64,000 nt of DNA from contig CM022371.1 in assembly GCA_011800155.1 (NCBI GenBank), positions 2,170,001 to 2,234,000 of the forward strand, read 5' to 3'. The notes below the pieces were generated by a model that worked only from the letters and a program-made list of their open reading frames with translations, was not told the origin of the DNA and did no database searches. Below, piece after piece: positions 44,122 through 55,801 of this stretch. Position 1 is the first letter of the stretch. The number at the start of each line of letters is the position of its first letter. A program made the translations under genes and the position numbers. This stretch comes from Flammulina velutipes (taxonomy: Eukaryota; Basidiomycota; Agaricomycetes; Agaricales; Physalacriaceae).

Positions 44122-46342
44122 ATGCCGCCCAAAGCTACTGCACCATTGGCGACACGCAGCTCGGCCAGGAAGAATTTGTGGCCACCAGTACGCTCACCCG
44201 CAAAGCAATCGCGCAAACCACCTACAAAACCAATGCCACCTCCGATAGACGACGAATCGGATACAGGCAGCGCCGACGAGCTGGATACACTTAGCCCAGC
44301 TATAGAAAGGCCAACGGCACAGAAACGGCGAAGGGTAGACCGAGGAGAATCTCCATCGCCTTCCAAACGCCAACGGACGACCCGAAGCACTGCCCAATCA
44401 ACATCATCAGCGCCGACAGCGGCGGTGAAAAAGGTGCCAGCAGATCCCAAACGTGGCAGACGGCTGCGCGCACCTACACCGCCCCAAGAGCCCCCAGAGA
44501 AGGAGGAGCCAGTAGTACTTTCTTCACCTAGAAAGTCAACTCGACAACGCGCAGCTAGTCCCGTCCCTCCATCATTACCATCCCAAATAGCAAGCAAGCC
44601 AGAAGAGAAGCTCCCTACCACTCCTTCGCCGAAGAAGAAACGCACATACGGCAAGCGTGGACCTTGGACACAAAAAGCTCCTCCTCCGTCACCACCACCC
44701 GCCGTATTACCTGCTCCAGAGAAGGAGCCCGCAGAATTTGTATGGACCGACAAGGACTTGACGACCTGCCTGGATATCCAGAAACGCGCTGCACTCGCGT
44801 CTCTTTCCGAAACACCATTATTCCAACATCAGGAAGATGCGCCAAACGAGGACACATCCCGACAGCTTACGGAGATGTTACAAGGCACTATAGAACGATC
44901 TGAAGGCAACAGTTGCTTGCTATTGGGACCTCGAGGGAGCGGGAAGAGTACAGTGCGTGCTCTCTTTTTCCCATGGTTCTTCGGTATTGACCTATTCACA
45001 GATACTGGAATCCTGCTTGCAACAATCCTCGAACGGCAACAAGAAACCAATCATCATTCGCCTGTCTGGCTGGGTGCAGCAAACCGATCGTCAAGCAATG
45101 CGCGAGATTTCTACCCAGCTTCGGGAGCAGACTGGCACAACATTCTTGTCCCAGGAAGAGGCGGCGACTGAAGACGACGACCACCGCTCGTTATTTGATG
45201 AGGACGGTGACGCGGAAGAGGACGCATTATTATCTGAACCCGTCACCTCACAGCTTCCTGTCTTAATATCCATCATTCCGACACTATCCCGCCCTACAAT
45301 AATCATCCTAGACGCCTTCGACCTATTTGCTCTTCATCCTCGCCAGGCCCTCCTTTACTGTCTTCTGGATACTGTGCAGAGCATACGAGTTGGCGTCAGC
45401 CCCAGCGGAATGGCCGTCATCGGACTTACCAGTCGCGTTGATACAATCAACCTTCTGGAAAAGCGCGTCAAAAGTCGGTTCTCCGGTCGTATCTTCATGA
45501 CCAACTATCCTAGCACCTTAGAGCAGTGGATCGAGGGGTCGCGCAGGATGCTATGCCCCGAGATGAGTGTCTTGGGCGATTCTTCGTTCAATCATTGGGC
45601 GGGAATGTGGAAGGACCGTGTGGACAGCTTTCTGGCGCACAAGGATACCGCTCAAGTTATGCAGGAAACATTCAGCGTGTTGAAGGACTACCGATTCTGG
45701 ATTCGGATCCTCGTGAGTTCTTTTTTGCATAGGAAACCATTGTCCCGCTCACGTATATGCTGTGCAGACTTCGATAATAGTTCAGTTGAGCCAAACGGAA
45801 CCATGGCCTACAACTTCGATGCTTCGTGTTGCCGCAGAAACGCACCGCGTCCGACAGCGACTGCCTTGCCTAAATCGTCAGTTTTTCTCGTGTTACACAA
45901 CTCTGATTCGTCTAACTGTTGTCACAGAAATGCCGTATTCCTCTCTCTGTCTTCTAGTGGCATCCTCCCATGCGTCTACGGCAGGCTATCCACTGGTCAC
46001 CTTTGAGATGCTCTACGAGTACTTCCGAGAGCAGGTACGCGCTTCGGCTGCAGCGCCTGTTCACGTGAACGGAGGAAGCATCGGTATGGTCAGTTGCACT
46101 CGCAACGTTCTAGCAAGTGTAAGCATCCCCATCTCAAGTTGATTGGTCCCGTCTCATCGATACTTCTTCAGGCATTTGAAAGTTTAATTGGTGCAAAAGT
46201 GTTTGCCCCCGCAGCGGCGGCAGGAAATGGAGTAGCCAAGGAATTCATGAAATTCAGATGCACATTGGAACGAGAAGAGATCAGGAAAGCGGTAGAGACG
46301 TCGGGACAGGTCACGCTGAAGAAGTGGTTCACTAAAGGATGA
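44122..46342 (+). CDS. orc4: Origin recognition complex subunit 4
   Basis: A long basic, Pro/Ser-rich N-tail (MPPKATAPLATRSSARKNLW) with AT-hook-like 'KKRTYGKRGPW' precedes the AAA+ core: 'QLTEMLQGTIERSEGNSCLL', Walker A 'LGPRGSGKST', then 'IIIRLSGWVQQTDRQAMREI'. Walker B reads 'IIILDAFDLFALHPRQALLY', so Ala replaces the usual acidic residue after the Asp. Sensor region 'GMAVIGLTSRVDTINLLEKR' and C-terminal winged helix ('YPLVTFEMLYEYFREQVRAS', ending 'LKKWFTKG') follow. ORC4 helps load MCM at origins. Four introns. Confidence 0.9.
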
Positions 46343-46583
46343 TAATGACAAGGTGTTGTACATAACTATATACTTATATGGATTCCGGGTGAGACTGTAA
46401 AGCTAATGGAAGGTTACAATGCGAAGTACGGAGGAAAACAGAGACGAGGTGTCAACAGATAACATGGAGGGAGTAAGAAAGAGGCATTGAGGTACGACAC
46501 AGTCGTCGCCTGTCTACCGGGCGACGCCAACTTGGTCTCTAAAGATAATGTCAGAAACACGAAAGGAGGCCTCGACGAATGGC

Positions 46584-48257
46584 TTACAGTGATGGATCCG
46601 ATATATATGACGAGCGCACAGCGTTGAGTTCCTCCAACCCTTCGATATAGTCAAGATCACTTCCCGTGCTGACAACCCTCGCGCGACTCGGAGGCCGAAC
46701 ATCAGGCGCATTATCCAGCATATTCCTAAAGTTGCTGTCCATGTACAGGCTCGCGTCCCAGTTACTGGTCTCCTCTACAAGATCGCGGATAAAGCCCAAA
46801 AGGACGTTGTTCGGGTCATCGTCGTGACTTATAATCGTCAGGCGATTGGAGGACGCGCCCGACGACCGCTTGTCATCTTCCGCTGCGTCGAATATCACGA
46901 TACTTCGCCTCGAATCGCTAGGCGGGAAACCAAGTCCAACTTGGGAGTACGAGTTGCGCTTGAAAGGCTTTTCGCCGTAAGCGGGGGCGGGACGCTGGAG
47001 TGAGTGCGGGGAGAAGTTGGGTTGACTAAGATCAGATAGTGAGGCTTCGGGTAGAGTCATGATACGAAGGGGAGAAGGGCCCAGTGTGGGACTCCTGTGG
47101 GACGTCGTTCTCGATCTCTTGGCCACCGGAAGGGGAGGTATTGGCATTGAGGGATGTGGAGATGCTGGGGTAGATGGGATTTCTGCGTCGGGGGAAGAAG
47201 TACTTTGAGGAATGGGAGGGCTTCGAGAAAGAACCTTGTCTGGGCTTTCTTCGTCGTCAGTCAACGCGTAGGTTCCTGGCATGGGTTTCCTTTGCTTGGG
47301 TCGTGGCATCAAACGATACGGGCGAGAGATGTGGGTGGTAGAGGGAGGCGGGATCGTAGGAACGGGAGGGACGATGACCTTTTTGCGTCGAGCGTCCTCG
47401 GTAGGAGAGGTCTGGAAGAATTTCAAAGCGCAATCAGCGGCGTCGCTCGGAGAAAGAGGTAGAGGTGTATCTCGGGGACATTCGAATTCGACGACGCGTA
47501 CGCTGGAAGAGGCGGGTAGATACTGTGAGGTTGGACGGCGACCTTTGCTGCTTCGAAGACTAGAATGGCGCTTTTGAAGAGACGCCCTATCGTATTCTGC
47601 CTTTTTGCTGTGCTGGACTGGCAGAGATGAGCGACGGAGCTGCTTGAACTTTGAGGTATGCTTGGCTACAGTTGTGGGCGGTGCGGTGGGAAGCGGAACA
47701 ACGGCGTCGTAGGATAGAATGGTGTCAGAGCGGCGAAGAGATTTAGAGCTCCTGGTGTTAGACGAGGTTGTAGGCCAGTCGGATAGCTTCTCGCCAAAGT
47801 CGTTGGATGGTTTGCTGCTTGAGCGAGTAGCGGTGCTTTCCTTGAATGATCTTGACTTCCAGGTCGAGGTGGATCGTATGCTATTGCTGAATACGGAGCG
47901 CGCGTCTTTGTGAAGGATGTGAACCGTGATCTCCATAACTGGCGAGCCGAAGGAGCCTACGCAAAAGGCGGACAAGCTATCTTCTGCAGACATTGGGCAG
48001 TACATCAAGGGCGAGTCGTTGTTTGTCGATGTCTTTGAGATTATACACGAAGAAGCTGAACATTCGCTGTGAAGAAGAAGGAGAGCGCGGCGTTTCTTCA
48101 AGTAGAGTTGTTTTGCTAAGACGAGCAGAGTGGTGGCGGTGAAGAAGGCTAGAAAGACTGCAAGCCAGGGAGCAGGATCGGAAGCGTCGCCGACAGCTGG
48201 AATAGGCGCGGCGAGAACGCGTACTGAAAAGGCGAGCAACGCAAGCAGAATCGACAT
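46584..48257 (-). CDS. Unrecognised one-pass membrane protein
   Basis: Single exon, 557 codons. MSILLALLAFSVRVLAAPIP is a signal peptide or first helix, then a clear TM 'PWLAVFLAFFTATTLLVLAK' followed by 'QLYLKKRR', positive-inside, so the C-terminus is cytosolic. The rest is a very Ser/Pro/Arg-rich, probably disordered tail with 'RSTSTWKSRSFKESTATRSS' and ending 'NAVRSSYISDPSL'. No domain recognised. It shares a 90 bp divergent promoter with FET3 that holds an iron-GATA site, so iron-linked expression is possible. The high Ser/Arg content would allow many phosphorylations. Confidence 0.72.
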   Translation of the reverse strand: MSILLALLAFSVRVLAAPIPAVGDASDPAPWLAVFLAFFTATTLLVLAKQLYLKKRRALLLLHSECSASSCIISKTSTNNDSPLMYCPMSAEDSLSAFCVGSFGSPVMEITVHILHKDARSVFSNSIRSTSTWKSRSFKESTATRSSSKPSNDFGEKLSDWPTTSSNTRSSKSLRRSDTILSYDAVVPLPTAPPTTVAKHTSKFKQLRRSSLPVQHSKKAEYDRASLQKRHSSLRSSKGRRPTSQYLPASSSVRVVEFECPRDTPLPLSPSDAADCALKFFQTSPTEDARRKKVIVPPVPTIPPPSTTHISRPYRLMPRPKQRKPMPGTYALTDDEESPDKVLSRSPPIPQSTSSPDAEIPSTPASPHPSMPIPPLPVAKRSRTTSHRSPTLGPSPLRIMTLPEASLSDLSQPNFSPHSLQRPAPAYGEKPFKRNSYSQVGLGFPPSDSRRSIVIFDAAEDDKRSSGASSNRLTIISHDDDPNNVLLGFIRDLVEETSNWDASLYMDSNFRNMLDNAPDVRPPSRARVVSTGSDLDYIEGLEELNAVRSSYISDPSL

Positions 48258-48314
48258 GGCGGGATGAGCGAAAGGGCCGTGGGACAGTTGAGGATCAATT
48301 ATGGCAGATATCTA

Positions 48315-48323
48315 ATCAGATAA
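48315..48323 (+). promoter_or_regulatory. Iron-responsive GATA site (ATCWGATAA)
   Basis: ATCAGATAA, preceded by A, matches the 10-base Sre1-type consensus (G/A)ATC(T/A)GATAA exactly. It lies 24 bp upstream of the FET3 ATG (48348) and 57 bp from the other gene's ATG (48257). A second GATA core in AGATATCT sits just before it (about 48307). Fungal GATA repressors Urbs1, SreA and Sre1 bind this sequence when iron is plentiful and shut iron-uptake genes. Confidence 0.75.
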
Positions 48324-48347
48324 GATGTTCCTCTTCCATCTGCCACC

Positions 48348-50557
48348 ATGCTCATCGCTGCAGTCGCACTTGCTGCGGGACTGACGCCGGTGCTGGCGGG
48401 AATTCATAAGGTCTGGTGGGATATAACGTACGCCACAGCAAATCCAGATGGCCTTCATGAACGTCGTGTCGTCGGCGTAAATGGCTCGTGGCCGTACGTG
48501 CGCTTGCTCGCTGTCAATCATCGCTAACACGTCCATAGGCCACCGCCTATCCAGGTCGATTCGACTGACTCGCTGCTTGTCCACGTCTCCAATTCTCTGG
48601 ACGAGCCGACCACGCTGCACCACCATGGCATGCTCCTCAACAACTCGGCATGGATGGACGGCGCAATGGGTCTCTCAGAATGGTCGGTTGTCCCAGTATG
48701 CGACCAACTCGCATCGACTCACATGCAACTAGTGGCATACCCCCAGGCGGCCAGCTTGACTATGCCATACCAGTAGACGAGTCCGGACAGGCTGGAACTT
48801 TCTGGGTCCACGGGCACTCCAATGTATGTGGTAGATTCGTACAACTTCACGACTTGCTAATCGGAAACAGGGCCATTATGTCGACGGTCTACGAGCTCCT
48901 TTTATCATCCATCCTCCTAATGAGATTCACTCATACGACGACGAATACACAGTCGTTCTTGGCGATTGGTACCACCAAGACCACAAAACTCTCATGAAAT
49001 CGTTCCTCAGCGTTGACAATCCCGACGGCGCAGAACCAGTCCCAGACTCGCCGCTCATATACTACGCGCAAGGCGCCAGCTACCTCGGAGGTTTCAACGA
49101 GAACGCCGAACTCAACGTCGAGCCTGGAAAAACCTATCGTCTTAGGATAATCAATACATCTACGTTTGCCATGTTCATGTTCTGGATAGACGGTCATGAA
49201 ATGCGTTTAGTGCGTATACAGTTTTTCATCCCCGTTTCATCACTGACCGATCCAGATCGAAGTAGACGGAATAGACATTCAAGAAACACCTATAGATCTA
49301 ATTAGCATCAGTGTTGCTCAACGTTACTCTGTGCTTATTACAGCACGAAACGATTCTTCAGCCAACTGGGCTATCCACGCCAATATGGACACCGATATGT
49401 TTGACGAAGTTCCAGAGGCTCTAAATCCTAGCAAGTCACACCCTTTTTCTTGCGCACTCACTATCCTCATTGTTCCCCAGATACAACGTCCACCCTCGTA
49501 TATTCACCGCACGTGAAGACCATTAATTATGGTTCCATCGAAGAATACCACGAAATTGACGACATCTCTCTTGTCCCATTCATACCGTTCGATGCCCCTG
49601 CGGCTACTCGTGTAATTGAGCTCGAAGCCGATTTTGACACGATGTCTGACGGGACGAACCGAGGCATGTTCAACCAAATAACTTACACGCCTCCTCTAGT
49701 TCCTGCGGTGTTCAGCGCTCTAAGCTTGGGCTCAAATGCAACGGTCGAGCATGCGTACGGACCTTTGAGTTTCGTTCTCGAACATTTAGACGTCGTAGAT
49801 ATTATCATCAAGAATGCCGATGATAACCAACATCCTTTGTGTGTAGCCTCCCTTTCTATCTTGAAGTGACTCCCGTCGTTGACTTCATAGCTAGCCACTT
49901 CCATGGCCACATTCCCATGATTGTGGCACGCACTGACGATTACATCAACTCCCCTTCCCCTCTCATTATATCAGCACATCCCAACCCAATGCGAAGAGAT
50001 ACTATCAATGTACCCGCCGGGGGCTCAGCCACCTTGCGGATTATTGCAGATAATCCCGGTGCTTGGTTCATGCATTGTCACATCGAGTGGCATTTGGAGG
50101 TAGGGTTGGCGATACAGTTGATCGAGGCCCCTCTAGTGGCACAGGAGAGGGCAGCTGGGAGAGTTCCAAAGGTGATGTTCGACCATTGCAAAGCAGTCGG
50201 AAAGCCGTATTTCGGAAACGCAGCCGGACACAATTCCACGGAGGACTTGAGTGGGTGGCCGTTGGGACCGACGCATCAAGGTTCGCATCCTTCAGGTTGG
50301 AATGGCCACTGGTTGGGGATTGTTAGCGGGCTTTCTTGGATATATGATCATTGGTACGACATTTTGCTTCAAATGATAGATGATCTAAGCCTCCGCCAAG
50401 GTTCCTTTGGATCGTGGCTTTGACTGCCGTTACAATCTGGGTCTTGACCTCTCGGAAGCAAACCACAACCTCCAGCGAACTAAAAGAGTCTACAATGGCT
50501 TCTGCGTCTGAGGGAAAGAGGTCCTTATTGCCTCTTTTCGGTGCTTTCAAGTCATAA
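48348..50557 (+). CDS. fet3: FET3-type ferroxidase (multicopper oxidase)
   Basis: Signal peptide MLIAAVALAAGLTPVLA, three cupredoxin domains. Copper motifs: L1 'TLHHHGML' (H-x-H), L2 'TFWVHGHSN' then 'GHYVDGLRAPF', L3 'HPFHFHGHIPMIVAR' formed across an intron near 49840-49890, and L4 'MHCHIEWHLEVGL' with the type-1 Cys. A C-terminal TM ('FLWIVALTAVTIWVLTSRK') and cytosolic tail mark a plasma-membrane Fet3 rather than a secreted laccase. Fet3 oxidises Fe2+ for the Ftr1 permease; no Ftr1 gene is in the window. The last intron (GTACGA to CCAAG) is a best guess. Seven to nine introns. Confidence 0.88.
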
Positions 50558-50792
50558 TAAGATCAGCATAGAATACCACTGGATCAGTGTATCCTACCTA
50601 CGGCAATACAGATAGTCACTACAACTAGTTGGAAAATGTATGAAGAGCACATTGTTTTCCATAGTGCATTGAATGAGAGATTCGGACTCGCACGACGTTC
50701 GTTACTGTACTAGTCGTGGGAAATTGGGTTGTCATATATCGGATAACGCCGGATGCTGTTTATTCCAACTTCCACGCACTCACTGCTGCAAT

Positions 50793-52519
50793 CTACGAAA
50801 GCCTGAACTCGCTAAGATCTGACTCTCCGTTCTCCCACACCTTCTCGAATCTGAGACCTGCACCTTCACCGAGCCGCTTGAACTGGGACAAGGTTCGTTC
50901 CTTTGCATTCACCATAAGCATCACCGTGAGGTTATACGACCGAATCGCACCGACACCACCGTTGGGAAGGAGTGGTGCTGGTGCGCTCTTGTAGTCTCTG
51001 TTGGATGTCGTATGACGAAGAGTGTGTTCACCTGAACAGTTTTAGACCGGTCAACAATAGCTCAAGAAGTGTCCGTACTGATGAGAATGCAGCTGTCAGG
51101 CTTCATAACACTCTTGATGTGCTTCAGAATCCCCACGCTATTTTCGTCGCTCCAGTCGTGGCTAAAGGCAGTGAGTCAATATTTCCACAGACAGTTTCAA
51201 ACAGCACCTACAGGATCATGCTCATCTGGAAACGCTCAATCGTGAACGCAATTAATCAAAGAAATACTGAAGACTTACATAGTAGACATCACATCCTGGA
51301 ATGGGAGGCTCCTTCGTGAAATCCATCGCCTTGAACTCAATACACTGTTTCTCGAGAGCTTCCGGAGCTTCCTTTGGCCAGTAAGTGTCCTCTGCCTGCT
51401 TAAGGATAATCGGAAGGTCCTGAAGCTTCAACTTTAGGTGAGGAAACTCCTTGTGCAGAAGTGCAAGGAACTGTCCAATGTTACCACCGATGTCGCACAC
51501 CGATGCACCTTCTGGAAGGTCTCCCCATGGATAGTCTGCGAGAAAAGATTCGATCAAAATCTGGGGTATGATTGAATAGCTCGCTTCACTTTTGGATGCG
51601 CCCTGGCGACCCACGGCTGGTAAATACGCAGACAGGCACTTGACGAATCTCTCGGCGCTCTTCGCTCCCTCCGGTGTTTCCTACTTTGTTTAGCAAGAAT
51701 AACAGGCGACGAGAAGTTTTGACTTGCCTGATGGTGCGCGAACCAAGTTCTGGGGTAGCCTGACAACTTGTTCCACGCTGAGTGTTGCGGCTCAGTGCTA
51801 GGCCCAAAAACAGGATCAGTAAGCGTGTCATTAAGTGCCGAACTGGCTTTGTCGATCTCATCCAAACTGACAAAGAAGTGAATTTAGATCTAAACTAACG
51901 AAAGGAACATACAAAAACATCGATAGGCCGGATAGGTCATTGTCGGAAACAAGATTCACACTCAAGCGGTTGTTGACGAAGACGCCTTCAGTAACTGGAC
52001 GTAGCAAGACATGGTAAGAAGAACGTGAAGTCATTCATAGATGCTCACCTTCTCGAAAGAGATGGGTTGTGGCCAAGCGGCGCATAATGCGCTCCAACTT
52101 GTCTGCATCCAATCCTGCTGCGCGCGCGAGCTCTGTAGTCGCAATTCCTTCCGGCTTGCCCTTGAGGAGATCAGGAATCTTGTTTTCGATGGCGACTCTA
52201 AGGCAGCCCGCGTCGGTTACGTCCATGGTGCGCTACGCAAAGGCTCAGTCAATTCTGATTGATCAATCGCAGCCTAGCACCATACGTTCACGATAGTATG
52301 GCTGGGCGGGGACAAAGTCACAGACAACTGGGCACACGCTCCGTCCAGAACTGCGATCGCCTTGCGTATCACCTCTCCGGGTGCACCGTCCAATGGATGG
52401 GGCCTGACATCGTCGAGCGTGGGGATGATAGGTTGCGATGATTTGGAGAATTCATCCTCAATCGTCTTTGCTGCATTTGTGATCAGCGCGACGAGCTGAT
52501 GAATGTGTTCGTTTGACAT
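50793..52519 (-). CDS. SAM-dependent O-methyltransferase (COMT-like)
   Basis: MSNEHIHQLVALITNAAKTI, a winged-helix dimerisation part ('VTDAGCLRVAIENKIPDLLK', 'TTELARAAGLDADKLERIMR'), then the Rossmann domain with SAM loop 'ASVCDIGGNIGQFLALLHKE', 'LKLQDLPIILKQAEDTY', catalytic-type His in 'MSMILHDWSDENSVGILKHI', ending 'GESDLSEFRLS'. This is the plant-COMT-like fungal group that methylates phenolic hydroxyls, often in secondary metabolism. No synthase is nearby. About nine short exons; the 50558-50792 gap to FET3 holds nothing clear. Confidence 0.85.
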
Positions 52520-53113
52520 ATGTGGATGAGTTCAGGCGACGGTATCGATGAGTTCCATCATCTTCATCATCCTAAATATCCTAAATACAAATATATATCA
52601 AGCTTTTTCGACATGAAGGAAACGCTAGTACATATCATATGCCTTGATGAAACCCACAGCTCATCTACTCAATGAGGTGAGTATGCAGAGGAAGTGGTCC
52701 GTTTTCACCCATTGAAGGGATCTCAAGTAAAACTTGGTGCTTCACTATACCGTTGAGCTCATTGCACGCCATTTTGGCCTCCAAGGCATTGGACAGTTGA
52801 ATGATGTGTTGCTGTTTTGCATGTAACTTCGCGTAGTATGTTTTGTCAGTTCCCAATCCGTGCAAAATGCCTCTAATCAGCAAAGTCAATCGAGCGAAAT
52901 CCCGCTCGACGCAATAACAACTCGGAAGCGCTCGGTTTTCGTCGGATAACTCAGTGTATATCCTAGAGATATCCAGATGATTTCTGCACGAAAACTTCCA
53001 CAGGAACCGCCAATACTTGTTTGTCCTAGTACTTATAACATCATAACTTTTGCACGTAAAGTTGCACGGGCACCAACTCGCTCAACAATGGATACGCGGC
53101 ATACAGATCAGTC
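52520..53113. other. Intergenic 594 bp, no supported gene
   Basis: Holds the O-methyltransferase 5' flank and the 3' flank of the second aldo-keto reductase. A CATCAT-rich patch (about 52550-52570) lies near the methyltransferase start. A short minus-strand frame at 52665-52889 starts only at TTG and was not accepted. Confidence 0.4.
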
Positions 53114-54612
53114 TACTGGCGTGCTTCACCTTTCCATCCCAGCTGCTTGTACGTCCAGCCCCACAATGTCCCCGCTACTTCATACTCCTCGTTACTCAAT
53201 CTGTCATTTCTATCCAACGCGCTGATTCTCGCGACATCTTCAGTTTCGAGAAGAGGGAGCTACATGACAGGAATTAATATCGTACTGAGCTTGTTGTCGA
53301 TAGATTAAATAGCTCACATCCAAGTTTTCCTTCTGCCTTTGCTCGTTGGCACTCTTTGGGAGGATGGGAATGCCCCGAGCAAGGTGCCACGATAGAATTA
53401 CTTGTGTTGGCGTTGCATTGTATTTCTTGGAGATCTCAACAATGACGGGGTCACTGCGAACTCTCTCTTTACCTGATGAAGCATAGATGAGCGGATTAAT
53501 GACGAAAGAAGAGTAGAGGATGGTACCAGTTGGGGTGTATGCAGCGACTGTAATACCCTTAGATCGGCAGTATTGCACAAGTTCCTCTTGCACGAGATAG
53601 GGATGGATCCTAAATGATTGTCATCAGCGTTGAACGTTCAGCCCTCGAGTACGCCACTACTGTTACATACTCGATTTGGTTCACCGCTGGAACAACCTTT
53701 GCTGTCGTAAATAGCTTCTCGAGGCTATGATGGTAAAGCTTTATTGTATGGATGAGGAATAATGCCGGAGGACATGCTTTTGAATTGAGAAGTTGCTAAC
53801 TCCAATAGCTTTGCATTTGCCGGTTTCAAGGAGCTTCTCCATTTTGGCATATGTTTCGTTGAAATTTGTTTCCTCCGTCGTTTTGAGGACGCCGTTCGGA
53901 TGGACGGGTATCGGGTTACCTTCTATATGGTATGGTCAGCCATGTGGCGGCTAAAGAGAATGAATCACACCTTCATATACGACACATTGAGGCCAATGCA
54001 AGAGATACTAGAAGAATATGAACATTGCAAATTATAATAGAACGTTTCCGCCTACCAAGTCGATGTAGCCAGTGCCTAAATTTTCTAGGCTTGCGGCGAA
54101 GAATCGGTCTACGTTGTGATGACCATTCCACCTTTCGTGGATTGTGAGTTTCTTCCCCCGCTCGCTATCAGGGCAGTCCTTAGTAGAGCTTACGGTAGCT
54201 TGGTCGTGATAAACAGCTCCTCGCGGGGAATGCCAGAGTCCTGGATTGCGGCACGGACGCCTTTTTCAGTTTCTAGATCGTGTGTGAGTTAGGTGTTGCA
54301 CGTTGCGCCTTGCTGTACGGACTCACGATAGATAAAGGCGGTATCCAGATGCCGATACCCTGCCTAAGATGTTTCGTTGACAAGAATAATGAAAGCAATG
54401 GTCAATGCCTACCTGGAGAGACGTCAAGATCCAATCTCTTGCGATGGCTGTCGCAGAAGGGTCGAGACTACCAGCAAACGCCCCAATCCCTGTCGTTGAA
54501 ATAAGCAACATGATGCAGATGTCGACTGAAAAATGTACTGGCCTACAATAGGCATTGCAGCGCCGGTGTTGAGCTTTACAGTCGCATGCGTGTCGTGTTT
54601 GGCTGTAGGCAT
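53114..54612 (-). CDS. Aldo-keto reductase (copy 2)
   Basis: Paralogue of the 6390-7903 gene. Start [20 protein letters not shown], catalytic '[12 protein letters not shown]', 'LFITTKLP', 'YLLHWPQCVVYE', then '[12 protein letters not shown]', 'VPAVNQIE', 'HPYLVQEELVQYCRSKGITV', 'LPKSANEQRQKENLD', ending '[14 protein letters not shown]', the same last eight residues as copy 1. All four catalytic residues are intact, so it should be active. One feature differs: the exon after 'AAYTPTG' may use a different donor. It follows CipC copy 2 in the same direction. Confidence 0.9.
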
Positions 54613-54951
54613 TAGTGAGTATATAGCTGTGGATAGTTGGGCGAAAGGTGTTGAAGCAGGAAGTCATGAGTGGGATGTTTTATGGGTTGGCGGCAATGAT
54701 GGCTCGGAGATGACGAATGCGCTGCCGAAGGATTACCAAGTCGAAAGTCGACTGTGTTAGTAAAGTGATACCTCGGTGTGCCAATGGGGTGACTGAGACC
54801 AGTCAGATGTTGAGTTTAATCGTTATTTATGACGCATAACAAATTCGTCTCAAAAGTTCCTGCGAAATGTCAGATTCGCTCGTATCGCCCTTTCTGTATC
54901 GTTTGATCATTCAAATTTGGATTTCGACATCTTACTCTCGCTGAGATACTT

Positions 54952-55530
54952 TCACTGGTAGCTTCCGGAATCTCGAAGAGCTCCCTCCGTCTGGCGATTG
55001 GCTAAAACGGCGTTGGCGTCATTTTGGCGTCGGTACTTCAAAGAAAACATACCATGACGCTGGACTCTTTCCTTGTCAATGTAGTCAAGCTTCCAAGAAG
55101 TAAGTACTCCGAGTTGCCTACAGGCATAGTCTGCTTAACTCACCCCTTTGGTTTCGACCATACGATCGACGAAAGCGCCAGCAAAGCCGGCCCTAATGTC
55201 GTACTATAAGCTGCGGTAGAATGGCGTTGGTGGCGGATAGCTTACAGAATCTCCTTGGCTTTAGCATGCGACTGAGGTTGGCCGTTCTCTTGGACGTGGT
55301 TCTCGTATGCCTTTGCAGCCTGGAGAGATCATCGAATCACAGCTGCGAGTCGACTCCTTACTCACCTCGTACGACGCAGCGGCGGCGATAAGCTCGTGCG
55401 ACAACTCTGCCTTGTGGGGAGCGTTGGTGACCTTAGACTATCTCAGTCCAGTACAGCGAATGATGAGAAAGGGAGAGCATACCGCATCATGGGCACCAGC
55501 TTCATCGGAATCTTGGTCAAACCAGCCCAT
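54952..55530 (-). CDS. cipC: CipC-like stress protein (copy 2)
   Basis: Paralogue of 5565-6139. First exon MGWFDQDSDEAGAHDAV; internal parts 'AGAFVDRMVE' and 'LDYID' match copy 1; last exon 'NRQTEGALRDSGSYQ', against 'NRQSEGALQDSGYY'. Intron positions agree. Coding and promoter sequence are clearly related but not identical, so the duplication is not recent. No disabling change seen. Confidence 0.85.
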
Positions 55531-55602
55531 CGTTAAGATATTGTAAAAGGTGGACTATGGGTGAGGGAGGGTTGGAAATCATCGTCCTGTAAGATCCGCG
55601 CC

Positions 55603-55608
55603 TTTATA
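55603..55608 (-). promoter_or_regulatory. TATA box of CipC copy 2
   Basis: TATAAA on the minus strand, about 73 bp upstream of the ATG at 55530, matching the spacing in copy 1 (75 bp). Confidence 0.5.
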
Positions 55609-55801
55609 CACGACCATAACAGTTATGCGCTCTTTTCGCCAACCAGAGGGTTATTTATAAAATGTGGCGCATCCGAGTTAAAATGGCTTCTAGAGGGTTC
55701 GAAAAGGCTGAGTTCCGACCATCCACCATCGTCAATCGATGGATACTGGCGTGAGGGATTTGAGATTGACGGTCTAATGCACCTGAAAAGATCAAATTGG
55801 G

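Noticed and set aside
48348..50557. Laccase (lignin enzyme) for the multicopper oxidase
   Set aside because: C-terminal membrane helix, 'GHYVDGLR' and the iron-GATA site favour a Fet3 ferroxidase.
52665..52889. Small minus-strand frame before the O-methyltransferase
   Set aside because: Begins only at TTG, no intron or family signal, lies in a promoter region.
48345..55530. Secondary-metabolite gene cluster
   Set aside because: No polyketide, peptide or terpene synthase, P450 or pathway regulator is present.
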